This document shows, piece by piece, positions 1 to 7,425 of a DNA stretch of 26,679 nt. The notes beneath the pieces were generated by a model that made no database searches, was not told the origin of the DNA, and worked only from the letters and a program-made list of their open reading frames with translations. A program made the position numbers and the translations under genes. Position 1 is the stretch's first letter. Each line of letters begins with the position of its first letter. Location: the NCBI GenBank assembly GCA_900550145.1, contig URRF01000018.1, forward strand, positions 1 to 26,679, in the 5' to 3' direction. The stretch is from an uncultured Mollicutes bacterium. GTDB lineage: Bacteria; Bacillota_I; Bacilli_A; RF39; UBA660.

Positions 1-141
1 ATTTTCCATTATATCCTTTACTAATTGTTCTAGTTTTTCTTTTTCATCTATACATGTATCAACATCATATTTTTCTTTTATAAGCCGTATTTTAATTGCA
101 TCTAATAAACTCATTTCATCTTCAATAACTAAAATTTTCAT
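1..141 (-). CDS. Response regulator, N-terminal fragment (cut by window edge)
   Basis: Only the first 47 codons are in the window; the gene continues past the left edge. The protein begins MKILVIEDEMSLLDAI, the typical first beta strand and helix of a receiver domain, with the acidic pair E7-D8 that helps bind Mg2+. The phosphoacceptor Asp (expected near residue 50) and any output domain are outside. The order suggests an OmpR-type two-component regulator. The ribosome site is weak. It lies 43 nt after the 669-aa surface protein on the same strand, so the two may be co-transcribed, although a TATACT-like -10 can be read in the gap. The family call is fairly safe; the subfamily is a guess. Confidence 0.75.
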   Translation of the reverse strand, partial: MKILVIEDEMSLLDAIKIRLIKEKYDVDTCIDEKEKLEQLVKDIMEN

Positions 142-184
142 AATATCAACATCTTAAGTATATAGTTTTTTTATTAAATAGAAA

Positions 185-2194
185 TTAAATTTTTATTTTT
201 TCTTCTATAAATTGTTTCATATCTGTTGGTAAATAATCCATAGAATTCATATATTTGATTTTATAATAATACATACTCATATCTGAAATAAATTCTTTTG
301 CATTTGAATATGATGTGTCATTAAGTGGTCTATTTTCATCATTTACATATTTAGTATATAAATCTCTTACATCTAAACTGTTTGATAAATATTCTCCATT
401 TGAGATGTTATACATTTCATCATAATAGTAAGTAAGTTGTTTTATAAGTTCTGACTCATCAGAATTACATTTTATATCTATAAATTGTTTTGTTGGAATA
501 GGTCCGAAAATAATTGAATTACTTTCTTCGTGAATACTATTGTATGTTTCATCATCTAAATACATGATTTTAATTTTGTATTTGAATAAAGATGGAACAT
601 TATTGTAAATATTTTTTATTTTATTTTCTGTTGATTCTTTATTACATGTATTTTCTATTTCAATTATTGTACTATCATATTTTATTTGTTTTGAATTGAT
701 GTTTCTATAATTAAATGTAGATGTATTGAAATCTGAATATAGAGTAGTATCTTTTTTAAATGATGCGTTAGAATTTGATATGTATTCTGGAAATTTTTCT
801 TTTGATTCTGGATTAGTTGTAAATCCATATGAAATATATCCTAATTTATCAACATTTGGAATTGTTATATTGCATGAATCGTCATTATTATAGATTTCAC
901 AAGTTTTTTTATCAAATTCTATATTTCCTTCTCCTGTAAATGTAACTGTTATTGTTTTTTTCGTTATTGCATATAAGTTTTCATTTTTATCCACTTCTAA
1001 ATAAGGATAATTATTATATATGGGTATAGTATCATTAATATTTCCCCAGCCAATAAATTCATAACCATCTTTTGTTACCGGTGGTTGTTTTACTTTGCAT
1101 TTTTTTTGGGTATTATAAATTGTACAAGTTTCTGTTGTTGTTTTATTTTCATTAAATGTAACTGTTATATCTTTTTTTGTAATTGCGTATAGAGTTTTTT
1201 TAGTATTTACTTCTAATTCAGTTTCTTCTTTATAAGTTGCTTCTTTTGCGTCTTTATTTTCACTAAAACCAAGGGTATCAAAATCATCTCTATCTATTTT
1301 TGGCAATTGTATTTTGCAAGATGTTTCATCATTAAATAGTGTACAATAGGCACTCGTAATGTTTACATTTGAACCATTTGAAGAGAATGTTACTTCTATT
1401 TCTTTTTTTGTTATTGCATATAGTGTTATATCTTCTTTTAATGTCAATTTGCTTTTAACTTTATATTTCGCTACTTTTGAATCTTTATCGTTGCTAAATC
1501 CAAGAATATTCCATCCGTATTTAATTATGTTTGGTAATTGTATTTCACATGTATCATTATTTGGTTCTATAAAACAATGCATTTTATCTCTTTCAATTGC
1601 ATTTGTACCATTTTTAATAAATGTTATAAATATCTCGCGTGCATATACTGAATATAGTGTTATATCATTTGAAATATTTACTTCTTCATTTGGCTTATAT
1701 TTTACCATTTTTTCACTTGCTTGATTATTCCATCCTCTAAATGAAATGTCTTCTTTATTTGGAAGTTTTACTTTACATTTCTCTGCTTCATTATAAATAT
1801 CGCAAGATAAAATATTTTTATCATTTTTATCTATTAATGTTACTTCTGCTTTTCTTTTAGTTATTGCATAAAGTATAATGTCATTATTAATTTTTATTTT
1901 TTCTTTTGATGAGTACTCTTTTTTGGTATCGTTTCTTTTTGTTGAAAAACCAATAATTTCATATTCTTCTCTTTTAATTTCTGGTAAATTAACTTTGCAA
2001 AAATTGTCTTTTGTTGTACATGAAAGAACTGTATCTTTTATATTTGATCCATTTGATTTTATAGTAACTGTATATTCTTTTAGTGTTTTATTACTTTTAG
2101 TATTGTTTAAAAATATAAGCATTATGATTACAAAAATTATCATTATAAGTATGAGTATTATTTTTATTTTTTGTTCATTTTTATTATCTTTCAT
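185..2194 (-). CDS. Membrane-anchored surface protein with InlB-like repeats and degenerate PPEP/lethal-factor-like domain
   Basis: The 669-aa protein has a short Lys-rich N-terminus, one hydrophobic helix at about residues 12-30 (uncleaved anchor), then six repeats of about 70 residues (about 40-480). Each repeat carries a TVTF-type strand, paired Cys residues, a GF or GW motif and ends in TLYAITKK or similar. This matches Listeria-Bacteroides (InlB B) repeats. The last 180 residues resemble the anthrax lethal factor/Pro-Pro endopeptidase domain: the C-terminal EF-x-x-D then YYY and LPTDMKQFI segments line up with the family's EFFAE and P-x-t-x-x-FI region. The zinc motif HExxH is replaced by KQLTY (K585, Q586, Y589), so it is probably not a protease. 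AGGTGAT precedes the ATG and a TATAAT (2215-2220, - strand) lies upstream. No LPxTG is visible. Repeat call is strong; the peptidase-fold call is inference. Confidence 0.75.
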   Translation of the reverse strand: MKDNKNEQKIKIILILIMIIFVIIMLIFLNNTKSNKTLKEYTVTIKSNGSNIKDTVLSCTTKDNFCKVNLPEIKREEYEIIGFSTKRNDTKKEYSSKEKIKINNDIILYAITKRKAEVTLIDKNDKNILSCDIYNEAEKCKVKLPNKEDISFRGWNNQASEKMVKYKPNEEVNISNDITLYSVYAREIFITFIKNGTNAIERDKMHCFIEPNNDTCEIQLPNIIKYGWNILGFSNDKDSKVAKYKVKSKLTLKEDITLYAITKKEIEVTFSSNGSNVNITSAYCTLFNDETSCKIQLPKIDRDDFDTLGFSENKDAKEATYKEETELEVNTKKTLYAITKKDITVTFNENKTTTETCTIYNTQKKCKVKQPPVTKDGYEFIGWGNINDTIPIYNNYPYLEVDKNENLYAITKKTITVTFTGEGNIEFDKKTCEIYNNDDSCNITIPNVDKLGYISYGFTTNPESKEKFPEYISNSNASFKKDTTLYSDFNTSTFNYRNINSKQIKYDSTIIEIENTCNKESTENKIKNIYNNVPSLFKYKIKIMYLDDETYNSIHEESNSIIFGPIPTKQFIDIKCNSDESELIKQLTYYYDEMYNISNGEYLSNSLDVRDLYTKYVNDENRPLNDTSYSNAKEFISDMSMYYYKIKYMNSMDYLPTDMKQFIEEKIKI

Positions 2195-2214
2195 GATATC
2201 ACCTATTTGTATAT

Positions 2215-2220
2215 ATTATA
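2215..2220 (-). promoter_or_regulatory. -10 box for the 669-aa surface protein gene
   Basis: TATAAT on the - strand about 20 nt upstream of the ATG at 2194, followed by AGGTGAT as ribosome site. The -35 region is A/T-rich without a good match. Confidence 0.4.
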
Positions 2221-2294
2221 CTATTAAATTAATATTTTTTTAATTGTTTTGTTTTTATAGTTTAGTAATATATACTGAAAGTTTACACTATACA

Positions 2295-2300
2295 TATAAT
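2295..2300 (+). promoter_or_regulatory. -10 box for the prealbumin-like + strand pair
   Basis: TATAAT sits 10 nt before a clear GAGGTGAT ribosome site (2311-2318). No convincing -35 was found, and the leader would be very short. Confidence 0.35.
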
Positions 2301-2319
2301 TAGAATAATAGAGGTGATA

Positions 2320-2652
2320 TTGATAATAAATAAATATATAAAAATTAAATGTTTAAGAAGAAATACTCTTGATATTTATAAATATAATATATGCATTTAT
2401 GACAAGTGTAATAAATTAGTATTTTAGGGTGTTACAAATGAAATGGGATATGTATGCTTTAAACCGAGTTGTTATGGAATATATAAAATTGTTGCAACTG
2501 AAAAATGTACTAGGTTAAAAATACTGAAAGTTGTTTGTTTTAATAAAGATTTTTGTGACACTTTAATATTTACATTTGATGAGATTAAGAAATATCATTT
2601 AATGAATTTTAAGTTAGTAGATAAATATTATGGTCTACCAATAGAAAAATGA
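2320..2652 (+). pseudogene. Small prealbumin/CNA-B-like protein interrupted by in-frame TAG
   Basis: A GAGGTGAT ribosome site precedes a TTG start at 2320. The reading frame runs 35 codons to a TAG at 2425-2427 and then stays open without frame change to a TGA at 2650-2652. Read through, the residues around the stop (CIYDKCNKLVF, stop, GVTNEMGYVCFKPSCYGIYKI) form one continuous unit of the prealbumin-like type: a strand, then 'G-x-T-x-x-x-G-x-x-x-F ... G-x-Y'. The stop therefore cuts a single domain. Restarting at the internal ATG (2443) would drop the first strands. Either the gene is decayed, it is read through, or two short peptides are made. Its terminal TGA overlaps the ATG of the next gene (ATGA, 2649-2652). 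Confidence 0.55.
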
Positions 2653-3212
2653 GAGTTAATTTTATGGTGAAAGATCACTTAATACCTATTACTAATGGAG
2701 TTGGTAGTAAGGAACTTCTAAGAGGAAGTTATGATGTGTCTGCAAATGTTTCTGGTTATGATAATTCTAGTATTAATCCTAAGATATTAAATGTCTTGGA
2801 TAATGAAAATACTTATAATCTTACTATTATTGCATCAGGTACTCTTACTATTCATGTATCTGATGATGGGACTAGTATAGGTTTTCCGATTATTGGTGCT
2901 AAGTTTTATAGAACTGATAATGCGGGTAACACTTATGGAGAAGTTGTTACTTCAGATGATGAGGGTAATGCTGTTTTAAATAATGTACCATTTAATGTAA
3001 CAACTACATCACCAATTGTTTATTTTATACAGATTGCTTCTGATGGTGAACATACTTTTAGTGAGGAAGTGCATAGTGCTACTATGAATGCTCAAACTGT
3101 AACAATTGAAATAAAAAATGAAGATGCGATGATAAGAAATTTTAATTTAACCGATGCTAATTATAGTGGTATGAAAATTGAAGATGGTAGTATTACATTG
3201 ATGGAGCAATAA
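2649..3212 (+). CDS. Prealbumin-like (SpaA/CNA-B type) surface domain protein
   Basis: 187 aa with no signal peptide, membrane segment or sorting motif visible. The middle (about residues 65-155) has the hallmarks of a CNA-B/SpaA-like beta sandwich: LTIHVSDDG, then GAKFYRTDNAGNTYGEV, then TSDDEGNAVLNNVPF, then IVYFIQIASDGEHTF. The N-terminal 60 residues (SYDVSANVSGYDN) and C-terminal 30 look like partial copies of the same kind of domain. The start at 2649 overlaps the stop of the upstream frame as ATGA, which implies translational coupling; ATG 2664 is an alternative. The gene ends just before a strong terminator. It may be a domain module of a surface protein or a secreted adhesin part. Fold call is moderate; function unknown. 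Confidence 0.6.
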   Translation: MRVNFMVKDHLIPITNGVGSKELLRGSYDVSANVSGYDNSSINPKILNVLDNENTYNLTIIASGTLTIHVSDDGTSIGFPIIGAKFYRTDNAGNTYGEVVTSDDEGNAVLNNVPFNVTTTSPIVYFIQIASDGEHTFSEEVHSATMNAQTVTIEIKNEDAMIRNFNLTDANYSGMKIEDGSITLMEQ

Positions 3213-3213
3213 C

Positions 3214-3237
3214 AAAACTCAACTATTGTTGAGTTTT
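3214..3237. terminator. Bidirectional terminator between convergent genes
   Basis: Perfect 10-bp stem, AAAACTCAAC / GTTGAGTTTT, with a 4-nt TATT loop and T-rich DNA on both sides. The - strand stop codon (3236-3238) overlaps the stem, so one hairpin serves both the + strand surface gene and the - strand ABC operon. Confidence 0.85.
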
Positions 3238-4384
3238 AGTTTATTTTTTGTTTTTTCTTTAGTGCTATATTATTAATTATTATAAACAATATAGAATAGC
3301 ATATTAATATTAACATGTTAAAGAATAATGGTTTTAGTGAATTTATGTTAAGTATTTCTATAGTTGCTAATTTGTCATTTGTTATTGCATAATAATATGT
3401 TGGTAAGATTTTTGATATTCTTAATACTGAATTTGGCAACCATTCTAGTGGTATAAAACTTCCACATAGGAATGCAGAACCAAGTGCAACTACATTTACT
3501 ACTCCACTAATTGCTCCTTTATTTTTTATTAGTGATGAAATTAATAATGCTATTGTTAATGATGTTATTGTAAATATCAATACATTTAATATATATATTA
3601 AGCCCCTTGTCTGTAATAATATATCGCCAAGTAATATTATTCCTAGTAATACATATAGTATCCAAACTATTATTGAGTATAACAAACTTGCAAATAATAT
3701 TTGTTTGCTGTGTTCTTTATAGTTCATACTGCTAATTATAGTTCTTTTTCTAACTGTTTCGTTGTTGAAACTATTTAATACTAAGCACACTATATATATT
3801 ATTACTGCCATAATGCTATAACTTGCAAAGTTAAAATATCTAGAAACTTTTAATAATTTATTTGTATCTAATTTTGTTGTTGTTTGTATATTTGATTTTT
3901 TAGTTAATGTATTATTTATGGAATTTATTATTTCTTTTTCGTCTTTAATTTCATTTGCATATATATTTTGTATTTTAATATAATTTTTTAAAATCATTTC
4001 TGCAAGTGAAGAATTATAATCTTTGGAACTTTTTATATTTATAGTAGGATTTTTGCCTTCTAAAACGTCTTTTCTATAATTTTTTGGTATATAAATTATA
4101 TAATTTACATCTCTATAAAATAATGCATCATTTATTGCCTCTTCATCATTTTTTATTTCTTTTATGTTTGTATTTTCATTAATATAATTTATTAAATTTT
4201 TGGTAAGTCCTTCTTCTTTATCATTATTTATAATTAATATATCTGGTTTTTTATCTACGTATGTGGTTGTTGTATTGTTAGTTTGAAGATTTATACCTCC
4301 AAAAATAATAAGCATAGATGTGTATAGAATTATTGTTCCTTTGTATTTTTTTACTACTTTCCAAAATGTTTTAAATACTGTCAT
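3236..4384 (-). CDS. ABC-2 type permease, second subunit (LnrN/YfiN-like)
   Basis: 382 aa. One N-terminal membrane helix (about 16-36) is followed by an extracytoplasmic region of about 140 residues and then five or six hydrophobic helices from about 188 to the C-terminus, the ABC2_membrane_3 layout. LnrN/YfiN and YhgE-type exporters share this plan. The ATG lies 14 nt inside the 3' end of the preceding permease gene, so the two are translationally coupled. With the adjoining permease and ATPase it makes an ATPase-permease-permease set like Bacillus LnrLMN, which removes membrane-active polyene-like compounds. The substrate here is unknown. Transcription ends at the hairpin at 3214-3237. Confidence 0.75.
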   Translation of the reverse strand: MTVFKTFWKVVKKYKGTIILYTSMLIIFGGINLQTNNTTTTYVDKKPDILIINNDKEEGLTKNLINYINENTNIKEIKNDEEAINDALFYRDVNYIIYIPKNYRKDVLEGKNPTINIKSSKDYNSSLAEMILKNYIKIQNIYANEIKDEKEIINSINNTLTKKSNIQTTTKLDTNKLLKVSRYFNFASYSIMAVIIYIVCLVLNSFNNETVRKRTIISSMNYKEHSKQILFASLLYSIIVWILYVLLGIILLGDILLQTRGLIYILNVLIFTITSLTIALLISSLIKNKGAISGVVNVVALGSAFLCGSFIPLEWLPNSVLRISKILPTYYYAITNDKLATIEILNINSLKPLFFNMLILICYSILFIIINNIALKKKQKIN

Positions 4385-5534
4385 ATTTTTGCCTCCTTAA
4401 ACTTTCATAGGATATAATTATCATAATTAAGGAAAATACAAGTAAGCTTATTATGTTTGAGTAAAATCTATTTAAAGTGTCGTAATAATATAATGAATAA
4501 AAAGCATCTGTTATCATGTTGGCTGGATTTAGAATGTTTAATATAGGGATATTTTTGTCAATAACATATTTTGTTGTAATACCCATCATTCCTGATAGTG
4601 TAGACCATAACATAGTTATTGCTATTAAGATACCTGTTTTTGCGTTCTCATTTGTTTTTAACATAGTTGATACGCCTAATCCTAAGGTTAAACTTGCTAA
4701 TGATCCGATTGCAATAAGTAATATTACATGCATTATGTCACTTCCATAATCAACCTTAAGTACAAATATAGTATATACCAGTAATATTAGTAAACTTAAC
4801 ATTTGAACAATATAACTTGCTAATAAACTTCCTAACAATAGTTTTCCTTTTCCTACTTTTGATACAGCCGTTCTTTTTCCCACACTATTCATATTAGCGA
4901 GTTTATAATTAACTACATTCATGGATATTAATGCACCATATAAAACTGCCATAGCAACAAGAGTATAATATTCAATCATAGTATAACTTAGATTTTTATT
5001 AGAAATATCTTTTAATGTTGCATTACTATTATTTAGTAACAATGCAATTCTGTTATATATTGCTGTATAGTCGATATTACCTTTTTCTGTTTCTTTTTTA
5101 ACAAGTGTATTTATGACTTCTTTTTCTCTTTCTATTTCATCTACTATGCTTCTTAGAATTGTTTCATTTATTCCACTTGAATTAACTATAATGTCTATAT
5201 TGTTTTCATTAAATTTTAAGTATCCAGTTATTTCCTCATTTAAAAGCATTTTCTTTGCTTTTGATATATCAGTATATGTAATATTAAATATTTTGTTTTT
5301 GTTATTATCATCACTTAGTGTTTGCATAGTTTCTTTAAATATTTTATCGTTATCAAATTCATCACTATTAATGATTGCAATATCTATAATACTTAGTTTT
5401 TCACTTTTTTCTATATTAGAAAAAGCCATATTAAATAAAGTCCCTAATAATATTGGAAAGGCAAAAGTCCAAAATATTAAACTTTTATTTTTTAATAATA
5501 TTTTTAATGAATATTTAAAATTATGATAAAACAT
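4371..5534 (-). CDS. ABC-2 type permease, first subunit (LnrM/YfiM-like)
   Basis: 387 aa with the same plan as its neighbour: N-terminal membrane helix (about 20-36, containing FWTFAFPILLG), an extracytoplasmic loop to about residue 180, then a C-terminal block of about five helices. The FPILLG segment after the first charged residues is common in the ABC-2 family. Its start shares one base with the TAA of the ATPase gene and its end overlaps the next permease by 14 nt, so all three are surely one operon. The pair of similar permeases would form a heterodimer. Family call good; substrate not inferable. Confidence 0.75.
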   Translation of the reverse strand: MFYHNFKYSLKILLKNKSLIFWTFAFPILLGTLFNMAFSNIEKSEKLSIIDIAIINSDEFDNDKIFKETMQTLSDDNNKNKIFNITYTDISKAKKMLLNEEITGYLKFNENNIDIIVNSSGINETILRSIVDEIEREKEVINTLVKKETEKGNIDYTAIYNRIALLLNNSNATLKDISNKNLSYTMIEYYTLVAMAVLYGALISMNVVNYKLANMNSVGKRTAVSKVGKGKLLLGSLLASYIVQMLSLLILLVYTIFVLKVDYGSDIMHVILLIAIGSLASLTLGLGVSTMLKTNENAKTGILIAITMLWSTLSGMMGITTKYVIDKNIPILNILNPANMITDAFYSLYYYDTLNRFYSNIISLLVFSLIMIIISYESLRRQKYDSI

Positions 5535-6472
5535 TAATCTCTCAAGCCCTTTCCTGTTAGTTCTAGAAATACATCATTTAATGTAGGACGTTCAGAAAAT
5601 ATACTATTATAAGAAATTTTGTGTTCTTTAAAATAATCAATAAGTTCACCTAAGTTATTTTTGCCTTTTTTGTATACTATGTGTAACACATTTTCTGATA
5701 TAAATACATCATCTACTGTGTTAAATTTTTTTATATCGTTAATTAAATCACTTTTTATATTATTTACTTCTACTGTTATTTTTTCTTCTATATTTGCCAT
5801 TTTCTTTAATTCATCACTAGTTCCTTGTGCTATTATTTTACCTTTATCTAAAATGATAATTCTATCACATAATATTTCAGCTTCTTCCATATAATGTGTG
5901 GTATAAATAATAGTTGCTCCATTATCTCTTAATTTTTTTATTCCATCTAATATATTGTTTCTACTTTGTGGATCTACTGCTACTGTGGGTTCATCTAAAA
6001 ATATCAATTTTGGTTTGTGTGCAATACCACAGGCAATATTTAATCTTCTTAAAAGTCCTCCTGATAATTGTTTTGGATAAAACTTTTTAAAATCTTCTAA
6101 TCCAACTAGGTTAATCGCATCTTCTATATATTTTTGTCTTAGGTTTTTATCGTTTATGTATAATCCACAAAAATAATCTATATTTTCATATACAGTAAGT
6201 TCTTCAAAAACTGCTATTTCTTGAAAAATTACTCCTATTTTTTCTTTTATATCGTATGAGTCTGGTTTCATTTCTTTATCAAATATAATTATATTTCCTT
6301 TTTCATAATTTAATAATGATAGTATGCAATTTATTGTGGTTGTTTTACCACTACCATTAGGTCCTAGTAATCCCAATATCTCTCCTTCTTTTACTTCAAA
6401 TGATAAATTATCAATTGCCTTTATTTTTTTATATGATTTAGTTAAGTTTTTTACTTCTATTATGTTTTTCAT
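5534..6472 (-). CDS. ABC transporter ATP-binding protein (LnrL/YfiL-like)
   Basis: 312 aa, the usual size for LnrL-type drug-export ATPases. Walker A GPNGSGKTT (about 37-45), Q-loop in FQEIAVFEELTVYENI, signature LSGGLLRRLNIA, Walker B LIFLDEPTVAVD, D-loop and the switch His in YTTHYMEEAE are all present, so it should hydrolyse ATP. The C-terminal 90 residues are the DUF4162-like regulatory extension ending in SERPTLNDVFLELTGKG. An AAGGA site precedes the ATG. The gene is first of the three-gene exporter operon and lies downstream of a TetR gene on the same strand with a flavodoxin remnant between them, so the TetR probably controls it. Confidence 0.85.
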   Translation of the reverse strand: MKNIIEVKNLTKSYKKIKAIDNLSFEVKEGEILGLLGPNGSGKTTTINCILSLLNYEKGNIIIFDKEMKPDSYDIKEKIGVIFQEIAVFEELTVYENIDYFCGLYINDKNLRQKYIEDAINLVGLEDFKKFYPKQLSGGLLRRLNIACGIAHKPKLIFLDEPTVAVDPQSRNNILDGIKKLRDNGATIIYTTHYMEEAEILCDRIIILDKGKIIAQGTSDELKKMANIEEKITVEVNNIKSDLINDIKKFNTVDDVFISENVLHIVYKKGKNNLGELIDYFKEHKISYNSIFSERPTLNDVFLELTGKGLRD

Positions 6473-6524
6473 ATTGTATCCTTTCTATTTTTAATTAATA
6501 GTTTTCTCACTTATATTCTTTCCG

Positions 6525-6550
6525 AATCTAACACATATTGTTGTTAGATT
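6525..6550. repeat. Stem-loop upstream of the exporter operon
   Basis: AATCTAACA and TGTTAGATT form a perfect 9-bp stem with an 8-nt loop. On the + strand it is followed by a T-rich run; on the transcribed - strand it is not. It overlaps the end of the flavodoxin remnant. It could reduce read-through or act in the leader of the ATPase gene, but no function is shown. Confidence 0.5.
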
Positions 6551-6727
6551 TTGTCTTTTGGATTTATTTGCAAGATTTCGCATTTATTTTTGTTTGCAAT
6601 TTCATATGCTATCTTTTTTGTATATCCCATTCTTGAAAAATATACAACTATTTCTTCTTTGCTTTTTCCTATATCTGTGTATTTATTTTCATCTACGTAG
6701 AATTTTTCTAGTTTTATTGTATCTCAT
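6544..6727 (-). pseudogene. Flavodoxin remnant
   Basis: The stretch between the TetR gene and the exporter ATPase still encodes a flavodoxin N-terminus: IVVYFSRMGYTKKIAYEIAN, with the first beta strand and the loop that binds the FMN phosphate in this family. A GGGAGGA site and an ATG (6725-6727, overlapping the end of the TetR gene) would start it, but after about four codons a frame change is needed to enter the flavodoxin frame, and the frame then stops with TAA after about 57 codons (at 6544-6546). The remaining two thirds of a flavodoxin are missing. It looks like the decayed second gene of an ancestral tetR-flavodoxin-exporter operon. Confidence 0.6.
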
Positions 6728-7319
6728 TATGTCCTCCCAAATTTGACCATTTGTTATTTGGATTTTCTTTAAGCAACATATGAGCTTGAAACTCATAGGA
6801 TAATAGTTTTGAAATTTCTTCATCTGTAAGATCAATTGTGTTATTTGCAACTAGTGTTGCAATTCCGTGTGTAAATATCCATATTTCTGTATGAAAATTT
6901 TCTACAACTTCACTTTTTAATTTTGTATATTTTTTTATAATGTCTAATATTTTGGTAAATTCATCTTTTTGTTTAGTAAGAGATTCCATGAAGTTTTTGT
7001 TGTCACTCATAAATAAAAGTTGAAATAATTTATTTTCTTTTTTAGCAAAGTTAATATAATTAATACCAATTTGTTTATAAGGAAGTGGTGATGTTTCTAT
7101 ATCATTCATTATATATTTATAGAAATATTTGGATATCATTGTATATAATTCTTTGTTTAATTCATCTACATTTTTAAATTGGTAATATATTGGTCTTATA
7201 GATGAATTTAGTTTTTTTGCAATTGTTCTATTGCTTACTCTATCAAACCCATCAGTTTTTGTTATTTGAAATGCCACATTTAAAATCATTTCTTTTGTTA
7301 TTTTAGTTGTTGTTGGTAT
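6714..7319 (-). CDS. TetR-family transcriptional regulator
   Basis: About 201 aa from the likely start. The N-terminal helix-turn-helix reads EMILNVAFQITKTDGFDRVSN, RTIAKKLNSSIRPIYYQFKN, the classic TetR 'ag..tsvr.IAk.lgvs...lY.HF.n' plan with YYQF in place of LYxHF. The C-terminal about 150 residues are helical and ligand-binding in type. A GGAGGTGAT ribosome site lies 7 nt before an ATA codon (7317-7319) which encodes the residue before PTTTKITKE; no ATG, GTG or TTG stands at that place. The upstream in-frame ATG (7362-7364) falls inside the promoter and operator, so it should not be transcribed. It likely represses its own gene and the exporter operon downstream. Confidence 0.8.
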   Translation of the reverse strand: MPTTTKITKEMILNVAFQITKTDGFDRVSNRTIAKKLNSSIRPIYYQFKNVDELNKELYTMISKYFYKYIMNDIETSPLPYKQIGINYINFAKKENKLFQLLFMSDNKNFMESLTKQKDEFTKILDIIKKYTKLKSEVVENFHTEIWIFTHGIATLVANNTIDLTDEEISKLLSYEFQAHMLLKENPNNKWSNLGGHNEIQ

Positions 7320-7339
7320 ATTATCACCTCCTATAAAAC

Positions 7340-7371
7340 ACAAATATTGTATCATGTGATACAATATTTGT
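7340..7371. promoter_or_regulatory. Perfect palindromic operator of the TetR regulator
   Basis: Two perfect 15-bp arms, ACAAATATTGTATCA and TGATACAATATTTGT, separated by TG, make a 32-bp site with no mismatch. It covers the -10 and spacer of the TetR promoter. Position, length and symmetry are as expected for a TetR dimer-of-dimers or single long operator; autoregulation is inferred. Confidence 0.85.
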
Positions 7372-7374
7372 AAA
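7346..7374 (-). promoter_or_regulatory. Promoter of the tetR gene
   Basis: On the - strand TTTACA (7369-7374) and TACAAT (7346-7351) are 17 nt apart, a good housekeeping sigma promoter. The -10 box and spacer lie wholly within the palindrome. The predicted transcript starts near 7339, leaving about 20 nt of leader with GGAGGTGAT. Confidence 0.7.
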
Positions 7375-7425
7375 TATATCTACTCAAAAATCCGTAGATT
7401 TAAAAGTAGTATACATAACATTAGT

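Noticed and set aside
185..3212. LPxTG or NPxTN sorting substrates for the sortase
   Set aside because: No such motif followed by a membrane helix and basic tail is present in the surface proteins seen here.
7320..7364. Longer TetR N-terminus starting at the ATG ending at 7364
   Set aside because: That ATG lies inside the promoter and palindromic operator, upstream of the predicted transcript start, and a strong ribosome site lies downstream.
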